Source of the DNA: CAYLLN01 sp040901775
GTDB taxonomy: Bacteria; Planctomycetota; Planctomycetia; Pirellulales; Pirellulaceae
Reading direction: 5' to 3'
Assembly: GCA_040901775.1 (NCBI GenBank)
Contig: JBBDYF010000227.1
Location: 18,041 to 82,040, forward strand
Length of the DNA stretch: 64,000 nucleotides
The notes under the pieces: generated by a model
Told to the model about the DNA's origin: nothing
Database searches by the model: none
What the model saw: the letters and a program-made list of their open reading frames with translations, nothing else
Shown: positions 33,885 through 43,111 of the stretch, in pieces
Position numbering within the stretch: position 1 is the stretch's first letter
Layout of the letters: every line of letters starts with the position of its first letter
Program-made: the position numbers and the translations under genes

Positions 33885-35000
33885 ATGCCCACTATCACCG
33901 TCGATCTTGCCACGCCCCTCGTCCGCTCGTTCCGCACCGAGCAACTCGCCGGCCTGTTCGACCTACCGGTCGAAGAGCGCCTCGCCCACCGGCTGACGGC
34001 CGAAGTGCCGGGAATGGACGAGCCGTGGACGATCGGCGCGATCGTCGGCCCGTCGGGCAGCGGCAAGACGACGCTGGCCAGGGCGGCGTTTGGCGACGCA
34101 CTCCACACTCCGGGCGATTGGCCGAGCAATGCCGCACTGATCGACGCCCTGAGCGATGCGGCGAGCGATTGCTCGCTCAAACAGCTTACCCGCTTGCTGA
34201 CGGCGGTCGGCCTTTCCACGCCGCTCGCCTGGTTGAAGCCGTATCGCGTGCTCAGCACGGGCGAACGATTCCGGGCCGATCTGGCGCGGGCGATTCTGCG
34301 AGCGCCCAGCCTGCTCGTCTGCGACGAATTCACCAGCACGCTCGATCGCACGGTCGCCCGCACCGCCAGCGCCGCGATTACAAAACACCTGCGAACAACC
34401 GCCTCCCTGACTCCTGGTCTGCGTCTTGTCGCCCTGTCGTGCCACACCGATTTTGTCCCCTGGCTATCGCCCGACTGGGTGCTCGACCTGGCCTGCTCGC
34501 CGCCGCAGTTGGCGCGAGGTTGTCTTCGGCGACCGGACATTCGCCTGGCCGTCCGCCGGGTCCCGCAAGCCCTGTGGACCCGGTTTGCCAGACATCATTA
34601 TCTGAGCGGCGGCCTCTCGACCGCCGCGACGTGTTATGCAGCGTTTTGGGAAGGGGCACTCGTCGCCTTCTGCGCCGTCGTCGCCACGCTCGGCCACAAG
34701 CGATGCAAACGAATCACGCGACTCGTCACGCTGCCCGATTTTCAGGGACTAGGAATTGGCCCCCGCCTGGCCGAATCCGCGGCCGAGCAGCAGCGCGGGC
34801 AGGGATTCCGCGTCACCATCACCGCCAGCCATCCGGCCATCGTGGGCTACTGCTCACGTTCGCCGCGCTGGCGATACGTGGGACTAAAAAAAACCGGCAG
34901 CACGCGGCAGCGCCTGGGCGAGCGCGCCATTCGCTGTTCGACCGGCCGAGCCGTCGCTTCGTTCGAGTACCTGGGCGAACCGGTTGCACCGGGGCATTGA
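33885..35000 (+). CDS. ABC-type ATPase fused to a GNAT-like domain
   Basis: A 371-residue protein with two domains. Residues 1-210 form an ABC-type ATPase: Walker A GPSGSGKTTL, signature-like LSTGERFRADLARAI, Walker B LLVCDEFTSTLD, and switch ALSCHTD. Residues 220-371 resemble a GNAT acetyltransferase, including RLVTLPDFQGLGIGPRLAES (the acetyl-CoA pyrophosphate loop, Q-G-x-G-I-G). No membrane partner exists. I recall such fusions beside phage terminases; the GNAT part might modify DNA or protein as Mu Mom (a GNAT relative) does, but the substrate is unknown. It lies 17 bases before the terminase. Confidence 0.75.
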   Translation: MPTITVDLATPLVRSFRTEQLAGLFDLPVEERLAHRLTAEVPGMDEPWTIGAIVGPSGSGKTTLARAAFGDALHTPGDWPSNAALIDALSDAASDCSLKQLTRLLTAVGLSTPLAWLKPYRVLSTGERFRADLARAILRAPSLLVCDEFTSTLDRTVARTASAAITKHLRTTASLTPGLRLVALSCHTDFVPWLSPDWVLDLACSPPQLARGCLRRPDIRLAVRRVPQALWTRFARHHYLSGGLSTAATCYAAFWEGALVAFCAVVATLGHKRCKRITRLVTLPDFQGLGIGPRLAESAAEQQRGQGFRVTITASHPAIVGYCSRSPRWRYVGLKKTGSTRQRLGERAIRCSTGRAVASFEYLGEPVAPGH

Positions 35001-35017
35001 AGTCAAGGAACACCGCC

Positions 35018-37612
35018 ATGCTCGACACCTTGCCAAACCTGACCGATGCCCAGCGGCGCGCCGCGGCGGCTTCGCTCGCCCGCTATTGCCCGCAGGTCCC
35101 GACCGGGACGCAACAGGCGTTTCTCAATCTCGACGGCCTCGAAGCCTTCTTCGGCGGAGCGGCCGGCGGCGGCAAAGCGCTGTACACTAAGACCATGATT
35201 CCAACTCCCCAGGGATGGACGACGATCGGTGACCTGCGTCCCGGTGATTTTGTTTTGGGGATGGATGGCAAGCCAACGGAAGTCCTTGCAGTTTCCGGCA
35301 TCACGACCGGCAAGAAGTGTTGGCGATTGACTTTTGACGACGGTAGCGCGATCATCTGCGACGATGAGCATCTCTGGCTCACATACGACACTGTCGAGCT
35401 GAATGCACTCACCCGGAGAGATCCCCTCTGGCGACAGGCGCGACGACAGCGGCGAGCGACTCGCGTATCGGGGAATAAGTCGGCCGCGTTTACTGCGAGT
35501 CTCATCGAACGTAACCGCAGCAATCCGCCAGCCAACAAATCGCCACCCACGGGCACGGTCCGCACGACAGCCGAGATTGCGGCCACGCTTACTTGCCGGG
35601 GTCGGGTGAACCATGCAGTCCCGGTTGCTGAAGCATTGGAGTTGCCGGACTCAGAGCTCCCGATCGATCCTTATGTCCTTGGCGCCTGGCTCGGCGATGG
35701 CAATACAAGCAACGCGGGATTTACGAGTGCTGATGCAGAAGTGATCGAGTTCATTCGCGGCGCGGGTTATTCCGTCTGTCGCCGTGGTGGCAAGCATCCT
35801 TATGCCTGGCGAATCGGCACACCGGCGCGGGGAATGCGGAGCGGAGGCCGAGCGGGAGTTGTCAATCCCTTTGCCGCATCGTTGCAGCAGTTGGGCGTTT
35901 TGAATAACAAGCACGTCCCAACGATTTACCTGCGTGCATCGCGTGCTCAGCGCTTGGCCGTGCTTCAGGGACTCATGGATACTGACGGGACGGTGGCCCG
36001 GGCTTCGGGTTCGGCCGAGTTTACCAATACGAATCGCCAGCTTGCTGAGGCAGTTGTCGAGTTGGCGTGTTCCCTCGGCCATAAGGCCAATCTCCGCGAA
36101 GGTCGTGCTCGTCTGAATGGGCGCGATATCGGGCCAAAGTGGACAGTGAAGTGGACGCCCCCGGACCCGGTTTTTCGCCTGCCGCGCAAAGCTCGACTGC
36201 AAAAGTTCGGCACAAGAAGGACTCGCAAGTTTCGCTATATCGTTGCTTGCCAAAGGATTCGAAGCGTGCCCGTGCAGTGCATCCGCGTTGCGGCGCAGGA
36301 CGGGATGTTTCTCACCGGCCGCACCATGATCCCGACACACAATAGCACCGCCCTGTTGATGGCCGCTTTGCAGTTCGTCCACGTTCCCGGCTATGCGGCG
36401 CTCATCCTTCGCAAAGATACGCAGCGGCTGTCGCTGGCCGGCGGCCTGATGCCGCGCTCGCACGAGTGGCTGGCTCCGGCGGGAGTGCAATGGAACGCCA
36501 CGCGCCGCCAATGGTCGTTCCCCGCCGGCCTGGCCCCCGCCACAATCACCTTCGGCTATCTCGATAGCCCGCTCGACAAGTATCGTTACGCCTCGAGCGA
36601 GTACCAACTGATCGCCTTCGACGAGCTGACCGAACTGGCCGAGGCCGACTACCTGTTCCTCTTCAGCCGGTTGCGAAAGCCAACCGTCCTCGACGCTCCG
36701 CTGCGGGTGCGTTCGGCCAGCAATCCGGGAAACGTCGGCCACCTGTGGGTGAAACAGCGGTTCATCGACCTGGCGACCGCGGAGAGTGAATCGTGCGTTT
36801 CTCGGCAACAGGCCCAGTGGAAAGTGGGTCGCAGCTACATTCCGTCGCGGATCGCCGACAATCCTTTTTTGAACGGCGACGAGTATCGCCAGTCGCTCGC
36901 CCACTTGCCGCCGATCGAACGCGAACGGTTGATGAACGGCGATTGGAGCGTCGTCGAGCAAGGGCTGATTCGGGCCGAGTGGCTGCGGGACTATGTTTGT
37001 GCGTCGGGCGATCAGCTCGAACTGCTCGCCCCCGATGGCCGCCTGCTGAGCGTCGTTCGTCCCGAGCGTTGCCGGCGATTCATCACGGTCGATCCCGCCG
37101 GCACGTCGGCCGATCGGATGCGCGAGGCCCGCGGCCGAGAAGCGAGCTGGACCGTCGCCCAAGTCTGGGACCAACCGCGGCAAGAGCTGAGTCGCTTTCT
37201 GATCTTGCGTCACCAGGTACGCGAGCGCGTCGGCTTCGACGGGCTGTGCGCACTGCTCCGCAAGCTCAACGACGAGTGGGAGCCAGAGCGGATCTGGATC
37301 GAAAACGAAAAGCTGGGGCAGGCGAGCGTCGATGTGCTGCAAACCGAGATGCCGATCGAGTGCATCCGAACCCGCGGCCGCGATAAATCGGCCCGCGCCA
37401 GCCGGCTGATCGACAAGCTGCAGCGGGGCGAAATCTACCTGCCCAAGTACGACACCGCCTGGCGGCCTGCCTTCGAGGCCGAGCTCTTGAGCTGGACCGG
37501 CCGCGACGACCAGCCGGCCGACCAGATCGACGCCGCGGCCTATGCCGCGATCGTCAGCCACGAGCAAGGTCCGGGCATTCTGGTGGTGGAATCTTTGGTG
37601 CAGCGGTCGTAG
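35018..37612 (+). CDS. Phage terminase large subunit interrupted by a class 3 intein
   Basis: The 864-residue precursor holds a 475-residue terminase and a 389-residue intein. The N-extein ends FFGGAAGGGK and the C-extein begins STALLMAALQFV, so the intein splits the Walker A motif GxxGxGK-S and the ATPase can work only after splicing. Terminase features after the intein are Walker B-type YQLIAFDELTELAEADYLF, coupling region VRSASNPGNVGH, and a nuclease domain with FITVDPAGTSADR, IWIENEKLGQASV and DQIDAAAYAAIVS. The enzyme pumps DNA into heads and cuts it. Terminase and head genes lie together, but here the terminase comes last. Confidence 0.9.
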   Translation: MLDTLPNLTDAQRRAAAASLARYCPQVPTGTQQAFLNLDGLEAFFGGAAGGGKALYTKTMIPTPQGWTTIGDLRPGDFVLGMDGKPTEVLAVSGITTGKKCWRLTFDDGSAIICDDEHLWLTYDTVELNALTRRDPLWRQARRQRRATRVSGNKSAAFTASLIERNRSNPPANKSPPTGTVRTTAEIAATLTCRGRVNHAVPVAEALELPDSELPIDPYVLGAWLGDGNTSNAGFTSADAEVIEFIRGAGYSVCRRGGKHPYAWRIGTPARGMRSGGRAGVVNPFAASLQQLGVLNNKHVPTIYLRASRAQRLAVLQGLMDTDGTVARASGSAEFTNTNRQLAEAVVELACSLGHKANLREGRARLNGRDIGPKWTVKWTPPDPVFRLPRKARLQKFGTRRTRKFRYIVACQRIRSVPVQCIRVAAQDGMFLTGRTMIPTHNSTALLMAALQFVHVPGYAALILRKDTQRLSLAGGLMPRSHEWLAPAGVQWNATRRQWSFPAGLAPATITFGYLDSPLDKYRYASSEYQLIAFDELTELAEADYLFLFSRLRKPTVLDAPLRVRSASNPGNVGHLWVKQRFIDLATAESESCVSRQQAQWKVGRSYIPSRIADNPFLNGDEYRQSLAHLPPIERERLMNGDWSVVEQGLIRAEWLRDYVCASGDQLELLAPDGRLLSVVRPERCRRFITVDPAGTSADRMREARGREASWTVAQVWDQPRQELSRFLILRHQVRERVGFDGLCALLRKLNDEWEPERIWIENEKLGQASVDVLQTEMPIECIRTRGRDKSARASRLIDKLQRGEIYLPKYDTAWRPAFEAELLSWTGRDDQPADQIDAAAYAAIVSHEQGPGILVVESLVQRS
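35177..36343 (+). other. Class 3 intein with LAGLIDADG homing endonuclease
   Basis: Starts with Ala and not Cys (ALYTKTMIPTPQGW) and ends THN before Ser+1. The class 3 WCT set is complete: block B His65 and Trp67 in DDEHLWLTY, block F Cys368 in PVQCIRVAAQDG, block G Thr387-His388-Asn389. In class 3 inteins the block F Cys, not residue 1, starts splicing. Two endonuclease motifs are present, VLGAWLGDG (Asp174) and VLQGLMDTDG (Asp270), so homing activity may be retained. Codon use looks less GC-rich than the flanking terminase, consistent with later arrival. Confidence 0.9.
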
Positions 37613-38035
37613 GAAGGGGAGTCGGTTTCGCTAATCGCGCCGATAAGAAAAACCTCGCGGACGAGTCGATAAACTGATCGCCAATTCGATTTGTAACCCA
37701 AGGCAGGACTATCACTTGCGTCGTTTCGCTTGCGATCAGTTTGGAGCGGCCCGTTGCGAAAATAATCGACCAGCGATTAACGAAACGTCGGGGGGATCGG
37801 AGGGGCTGACGTCGCCCCGCTCGCCAAGCGGAAGGTCTCAGGGGGCGTTGCCCCTGCCAAGCACGTCCGGCAGGCGAGACGCCCAACCCACGGCGCTGCG
37901 GGCAAATGACCTTGACGGTTGACCGCAAGGCTCCTAATTCTGGCCGGCTGGCCGGTGCTCCGCCCAGAGTGCGCGCAAAGAAAAGGCCCGATGGCAGGTG
38001 CTCGTTGTCCCCAGTCAGTTCGCTGTCCCGCGGGA
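37613..38035. other. Intergenic region after the head cassette
   Basis: No convincing gene. Contains a hairpin ggggcgttgcccc near 37839-37851 and a degenerate cggcaggcgagacgccc element near 37869-37885, related to the repeat at 251-273. Part of 37991-38035 could belong to the next gene if an earlier start is used. Confidence 0.45.
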
Positions 38036-39991
38036 ATGCCCGCTCGGATCGCGCTTGCGCTGTGCGCCATTTGGGTTCTTGGGTCGGGCTGCGCCCAGCC
38101 GCGGTATATCACGCGGCGCGATCGGCCGAACAACGTGCTCACCGCGCCGCTCAAGCTGCTCGCCCGGGGCGGTCCCCGGCCCACGCCCCGCACCAAGCAG
38201 TTGTTGCGGCGCTACGATTTGGTCGCGCAGCTCGAAGAAAATCCGCAGCAGGTTCTGGCGAAGCTGCAAACCGAAATTGCCGCCGAGCCGACGCCGGAGA
38301 AAATCTGCTCGTATGCCGAACTCGCCTACATCCAGGGGAAGCGCATCGAAGATGGCGGAGACCGAAAATCGGCGCTCGATCTGTACGGCGCGTCGGTGGC
38401 GCACGCCTATTGGTACCTGCTCGACCCGAATCTCGACCGCTTTCGCAATCCGTACGATCCGCAGTTCCGCCGCGCGTGCGATCTGTATAACGCTTCGCTC
38501 GAATCGGCCCTGCGGATCGTCAACGACGCGGGACGGTTGCGGCCCGGCGAAACCCAGATCATTCAGACCGGTTCGCAGCAGTACCACGTCGAAATGAAGC
38601 TTCGCGGGCCGTGGCGTCCCGAAGATTTGGAGCGGCTCGAGTTCGTCAGCGACTTTGAACTAGGAGACGCGCTCACCAATCGGCACCATACCTACGGTCT
38701 GGGCGTCCCGTTGATCGCCGTCCGTCGCCGCCAGGAAGGCGGATCGCCCGCCGAGAGGTATTATCCTCCTGGCCTGAGCTTTCCCGTTACTGCTTTCCTG
38801 CGGGTCGAAACTCCGACGCCCCAGCAGCCGCAATCGGGCGTGCATCGTTGCGTGCTGGAACTGTACGATCCGATGTATGCCAGCAACCTGGAGGTTTGCA
38901 ACCGGCTCGTTCCGCTCGAAACCGATTTAACGACGCCGCTGGCGTTCTTTCTGGCCGATCCGGCGTTCCAAGAGAAGGACATCTCCACGTTCGGCCTCTT
39001 CCGCCCCGGCCAGGCCCAGGGGATGAAGGGGTTGTACATGGTCGAGCCGTACGACCCGAACCGCATTCCCGTGGTGATGGTTCATGGGCTTTGGTCGAGC
39101 CCGACTACCTGGATGGAGATGTTCAACGATCTGCGAGCGTTTCCCGAAATCCGCAGCCGGTACCAGTTTTGGTTTTTTCTGTATCCCACCGGGCAACCCT
39201 TCTGGACGAGTGCCGCGCAGCTTCGCGATACGCTGGCCGAGGTGCGGACGGTGCTCGACCCGCAACTGCAGAACCCGCGACTCGATCAACTGGTGCTGGT
39301 GGGGCACAGCATGGGAGGACTCGTCTCGCGGTTGCAGACCATCCAGAGCGGCAACGAGTTTTGGCGGATCATCAGCGACACCCCGTTGGAAGAGCTCGAC
39401 GCCACGCCGGCCGAACGCCAGAACCTGGCCAAGTGCTTCTACTTCCATCCGAATCCGTCGGTCAGGCGAGTCGTGACGCTCGGCACGCCGCACCAGGGAA
39501 GCGACTTTGCCAACGACTACACCAAGTACCTGGGCCGCAGTTTCATCCGGTTGCCCGAGGTGATGACGGAGCTGACGAACAAGCTGATCCGCGACAACCC
39601 GCGGGCGTTTAAGAACACCGACCTGTTGACGATGACGACGAGCATCGACTCGCTGGCCCCCGATTGCCCGATCTTTCCGGTGATGACGCGGGCCGACAAG
39701 GCCGATTGGACCGTCTATCACAACGTCGTCGGCGTCGTGCCCAAGAAGACGTTTCTGGGACGCGTCTCGGTAGCAGGGGACGGCGTGGTCGATCTGGCCA
39801 GTGCCCATCTGGACGGCGCGCGGTCGGAGATCGAGGTGCCGGCGGACCACCTGACCGTTCACCAGCACCCGTTGGCCATTTTGGAAGTGCGGCGAATCCT
39901 GCTCGAACACGCCGCCGGCGCCGAGCAATGGGTGGCTCGGCCGGAAGGCATCACGCCGGTCGGTTATCGGCCGGTCCCCGCGATGCGTTAG
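38036..39991 (+). CDS. Lipase-like alpha/beta hydrolase lipoprotein
   Basis: A 651-residue protein from the ATG at 38036, chosen because it opens a lipoprotein signal (MPARIALALCAIWVLGSGC). An ATG at 37991 is an alternative. The first 330 residues are a planctomycete N-terminal region with helical and beta-rich parts. The hydrolase domain begins IPVVMVHGLWSSPTTWMEMF, with the nucleophile elbow LVGHSMGGLVSRLQTIQSG, an oxyanion-type LGTPHQGSDFAND, and a late His in DHLTVHQHPLAI. This matches triacylglycerol lipase/PGAP1-like enzymes acting outside the cytoplasm. Its lipid or ester substrate is unknown. Confidence 0.8.
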   Translation: MPARIALALCAIWVLGSGCAQPRYITRRDRPNNVLTAPLKLLARGGPRPTPRTKQLLRRYDLVAQLEENPQQVLAKLQTEIAAEPTPEKICSYAELAYIQGKRIEDGGDRKSALDLYGASVAHAYWYLLDPNLDRFRNPYDPQFRRACDLYNASLESALRIVNDAGRLRPGETQIIQTGSQQYHVEMKLRGPWRPEDLERLEFVSDFELGDALTNRHHTYGLGVPLIAVRRRQEGGSPAERYYPPGLSFPVTAFLRVETPTPQQPQSGVHRCVLELYDPMYASNLEVCNRLVPLETDLTTPLAFFLADPAFQEKDISTFGLFRPGQAQGMKGLYMVEPYDPNRIPVVMVHGLWSSPTTWMEMFNDLRAFPEIRSRYQFWFFLYPTGQPFWTSAAQLRDTLAEVRTVLDPQLQNPRLDQLVLVGHSMGGLVSRLQTIQSGNEFWRIISDTPLEELDATPAERQNLAKCFYFHPNPSVRRVVTLGTPHQGSDFANDYTKYLGRSFIRLPEVMTELTNKLIRDNPRAFKNTDLLTMTTSIDSLAPDCPIFPVMTRADKADWTVYHNVVGVVPKKTFLGRVSVAGDGVVDLASAHLDGARSEIEVPADHLTVHQHPLAILEVRRILLEHAAGAEQWVARPEGITPVGYRPVPAMR

Positions 39992-40017
39992 CAGGCGACG
40001 CTATTTGGCAGCCGCAA

Positions 40018-40404
40018 TTACTTGGCGAGCGTCGTCGAAGCGGTCGCCATTGCCAACCGCAGCGGCGGATGGCCGGATCGATTGAACCGGCTGCGTTGCG
40101 GCAGCCGGGGCGCGGCGGGAGCTTGGGAGACCGTTGGCGGCTTCCGGTCGCAGGCGGTTTCATCTGCCGCATCGGCCTGCGGTTCTTCGCCCGCGATGAT
40201 GAGGCTGGTTTCCTCGATCGCCATTTCTTCCGCGGAACCTGCGGCCTGATTGGCGCCGGGGGGCAATTCGCCGCGGATCACGCGGACGTCGCGAGGAGCG
40301 GAGATCCCGACACGGACCGTTTGACCTTTGACCCGCAGAATGGTGACGGTGATCTGGTCGCCGATCTTGATTTCCTGCTGCAGCTTTCTCGTGAGAACGA
40401 GCAT
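40018..40404 (-). CDS. csrA: Carbon storage regulator CsrA with a long C-terminal extension
   Basis: Residues 1-55 are a classic CsrA: MLVLTRKLQQEIKIGDQITV, VGISAPRDVRVIRGEL, with the RNA-binding Leu4/Arg6 and VRVIR regions intact. CsrA dimers bind GGA motifs in mRNA leaders and control translation. The usual protein has about 61 residues; this one has 128, with an extra Ala/Pro/Thr-rich, probably disordered tail. A strong ribosome site (aggag) lies 6 bases before the ATG. A frameshift into non-coding DNA could explain the tail, but a similar extension occurs in some planctomycete CsrA proteins as I recall. Confidence 0.9.
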   Translation of the reverse strand: MLVLTRKLQQEIKIGDQITVTILRVKGQTVRVGISAPRDVRVIRGELPPGANQAAGSAEEMAIEETSLIIAGEEPQADAADETACDRKPPTVSQAPAAPRLPQRSRFNRSGHPPLRLAMATASTTLAK

Positions 40405-40771
40405 GGCACACTCCTTTGTACGAACTGACGGAGACGAGTTTGAGGGGACGAGATGGACAGAGCCTTATTGCACCCGGCGTGCCAAACCTCGCGCATGTTT
40501 GTGGCAGCGCGCCAAAAGGGTCGTTTTCAAGCACTTATCGGCGATTCGTCTCTGGGTGACAGCACTGGACACCTGGTTACAATGCTTACAAACGTCTGAA
40601 AAGCTTACCAAGCCAACAGGCAACCTTGCCGATTCGGCAATTCTTGCCGCCAGCACTGGATGCATCAAGTTCAAGATTGATCGCCGATACGCCGCACGGG
40701 CAGTTTCGCAAGCGGGGCTTTTTGACCCTGCGGTTCGGGTAGGGACGGTAAACTAGCAACGAGGAGAACCC
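40405..40771. other. Divergent intergenic region between csrA and the copper ATPase
   Basis: No gene is seen over 367 bases. Both flanking genes read outward, so at least two promoters are expected. A gaggag ribosome site precedes the ATPase ATG. No clear MerR/CsoR operator was found. Confidence 0.5.
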
Positions 40772-43111
40772 ATGTCTCACGATCCACAAGCCACCGACCA
40801 TTCCTGCTGTCACACCAACTCCGAGCAAGGAGCGAAAGATCCGGTTTGCGGGATGACCGTCGAACCCAGCACCGCCGCCGGTTCGCACGCCCACGGTGGC
40901 AAGACCTACTACTTTTGCAGCACGCATTGCCTGGCGAAGTTCCAGGCCGCGCCCGAGCAGTACATTGCTAAGCAATCGTTGGATCAAACAGAGGCAAGTC
41001 CGCCGCGCGCGGCAGGCCAGTACACCTGCCCGATGCATCCGGAGATCGTGCAAGACGGCCCCGGCACGTGCCCGAAGTGCGGCATGGCGCTCGAACCGAT
41101 GCAGCCGACCGCCGAGGAGGGGCCCGACCCCGAACTCGCCTCGATGCAGCGCCGGTTCTGGATCGGAGCGGCTTTAACCGTCCCCATCTTCCTCATCGCG
41201 ATGGGAGGACTGGTCCCGTCGCAGGCGGTGATGAAGTTTCTGCACGACAACATGCTGCCGCTCAACTGGGTGCAGTTGGCCCTCGCCACGCCCGTGGTCC
41301 TCTGGTGCGGCTGGCCGTTCTTCCAGCGCGGTTGGTCGTCGGTCGTCAACCGCAGCCCGAATATGTTCACGCTAATCTCGCTGGGGGTTGGAGCGGCCTA
41401 CCTCTACAGCGTCGTGGCGACGATTGCGCCCGAGTTATTCCCCGCCGGATTCCGCACGGGCCTAGCCGTCGAACCGTATTTCGATAGTGCCGCCGTCATT
41501 GTCGTGCTGGTGCTGTTGGGACAGGTGCTCGAACTGCGAGCCCGGGCTCAAACCGGAGCAGCCATCCGGTCGCTATTGGGATTGGCCCCGAAAACGGCCC
41601 GCGTAGTCCGATCGGCGGGTGTCGAAGAAGACCTTCCCCTGGAGCATGTGCAGGTCGGCCATCGGCTGCGGATTCGACCCGGCGAGAAAGTACCCGTGGA
41701 TGGCGTCGTGCTCGAGGGACAAAGCTCGGTGGACGAGTCGATGGTCACCGGCGAGGCGATGCCGGTGGAAAAGTCGGCCGGCAGCCAAGTCGTCGGAGGA
41801 ACCGTGAACGGGACCGGCGGCCTGTTGATGCAGGCCGACCGGGTTGGCGGCGACACGCTGCTCGCTCAGATCGTCCGCTTGGTGGGCGAGGCCCAACGGA
41901 GCCGAGCTCCGATTGAAAAGCTCGTCAACAAGGTTTCGCTCGTCTTCGTGCCGGCAGTGTTGGTCATCGCCCTGCTGACGTTCGTCGGCTGGGCCGCTTG
42001 GGGCGACGAGCCGCGACTGGCCCATGCGCTGGTCAACGCCGTGGCGGTGCTCATCATCGCCTGCCCCTGCGCCTTGGGATTGGCGACGCCGATGGCGATC
42101 ATGGTCGGAACGGGACGCGGTGCGACGAACGGAGTGCTGTTTCGCGACGTCGAAGCCCTGGAGACCTTGCGCAGCGCCGACACGCTGGTGGTCGATAAGA
42201 CCGGCACGCTGACCGAAGGCAAGCCAAAGCTCGTGACGATTGAGCCGGCCGCCGGCTTCGACGAGTCGTCGCTATTGGCAATCGCCGCGGGACTGGAAGC
42301 GGGAAGCGAACATCCCCTGGCGGCCGCCATCGTGCGGGGAGCGCAAGACCGAAACGTCCAACACGCAGTCGTCCGCAACTTTCAATCGGTGACGGGCAAG
42401 GGGGTTCGCGGCGAAGCCGAGTCGCAACGGATTGTCATTGGCAACCCGGCGATGATGGCCGAGGAAGCGGTCGATATTGGATCGATCGAAACTCGTCTGC
42501 AAACGCTACGTGCCGAGGGCCAGACCGTGATGATCGTCGCCGTAAAGGGAAGTGTGGCGGGGCTGATTGGCGTCGCCGACCCGATCAAGGCGAGCACTCC
42601 CGAAGCGATTGAAATGCTACACGCCGAGGGCTTGCGCGTCATCATGCTGACGGGCGACAGCCGCGTCACCGCGGAGGTGGTGGCCAAAAGCCTGGGCATC
42701 GGCGAGATTTATGCGGAGGTGCTGCCGGAGCAGAAAAGCGAGATCGTGGCTCGCCTGCAACGCGAAGGACGGCGGGTGGCGATGGCGGGCGACGGCATCA
42801 ATGATGCCCCGGCCCTGGCCAAGGCCGACGTCGGCATTGCAATGGGGACCGGAACCGACGTGGCGATGGAAAGCGCCGCCGTCACCCTGGTGAAAGGGGA
42901 TCTGCGAGCGATCGTTCGCGCCCGCAGGCTCAGCCGTGCCACCTCGGCCGCGATTCGCCAGAACTTGTTCCTGGCGTTCGTGTACAACGCCCTGAGCATC
43001 CCTCTGGCCGCCTTCGGCATTATCTCGCCGATGTGGGCCAGCGCGGCGATGAGCCTCAGCTCGGTGAGCGTGATCGTCAACTCGCTCCGCCTGCGCAGCG
43101 TCAAGCTTTAG
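40772..43111 (+). CDS. copA: Copper-translocating P1B-type ATPase with YHS and heavy-metal-binding domains
   Basis: A 779-residue protein. Cytosolic N-terminal domains are a YHS domain (DPVCGMTVEPSTAAGSHAHG, FCSTHC) and a heavy-metal-binding domain (YTCPMHPEIVQDGPGTCPKC). Then come about eight membrane helices with the ion-site motif IIACPCALGLATP, actuator VTGEAMPVEK, phosphorylation loop DKTGTLTEG, and hinge GDGINDAPALAKADVGIAMG. CPC and the late N/Y and M/S-type residues (FVYNALSIPLAAFGIISPMW) mark Cu+ export. No HMA (CxxC) domain is present. It is the likely copper-detoxification pump; a chaperone or regulator is not adjacent. Confidence 0.93.
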   Translation: MSHDPQATDHSCCHTNSEQGAKDPVCGMTVEPSTAAGSHAHGGKTYYFCSTHCLAKFQAAPEQYIAKQSLDQTEASPPRAAGQYTCPMHPEIVQDGPGTCPKCGMALEPMQPTAEEGPDPELASMQRRFWIGAALTVPIFLIAMGGLVPSQAVMKFLHDNMLPLNWVQLALATPVVLWCGWPFFQRGWSSVVNRSPNMFTLISLGVGAAYLYSVVATIAPELFPAGFRTGLAVEPYFDSAAVIVVLVLLGQVLELRARAQTGAAIRSLLGLAPKTARVVRSAGVEEDLPLEHVQVGHRLRIRPGEKVPVDGVVLEGQSSVDESMVTGEAMPVEKSAGSQVVGGTVNGTGGLLMQADRVGGDTLLAQIVRLVGEAQRSRAPIEKLVNKVSLVFVPAVLVIALLTFVGWAAWGDEPRLAHALVNAVAVLIIACPCALGLATPMAIMVGTGRGATNGVLFRDVEALETLRSADTLVVDKTGTLTEGKPKLVTIEPAAGFDESSLLAIAAGLEAGSEHPLAAAIVRGAQDRNVQHAVVRNFQSVTGKGVRGEAESQRIVIGNPAMMAEEAVDIGSIETRLQTLRAEGQTVMIVAVKGSVAGLIGVADPIKASTPEAIEMLHAEGLRVIMLTGDSRVTAEVVAKSLGIGEIYAEVLPEQKSEIVARLQREGRRVAMAGDGINDAPALAKADVGIAMGTGTDVAMESAAVTLVKGDLRAIVRARRLSRATSAAIRQNLFLAFVYNALSIPLAAFGIISPMWASAAMSLSSVSVIVNSLRLRSVKL

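Noticed and set aside
33791..35017. In-frame extension upstream of the terminase start
   Set aside because: It overlaps the ABC-GNAT gene in another phase and reads as Arg/Pro/Ala-rich shadow sequence; the terminase starts at MLDTLPNLTDAQRR.
40720..40771. MerR-type copper operator before copA
   Set aside because: TTGACC and TAAACT are 21 bases apart and the dyad is weak; no regulator gene is adjacent.
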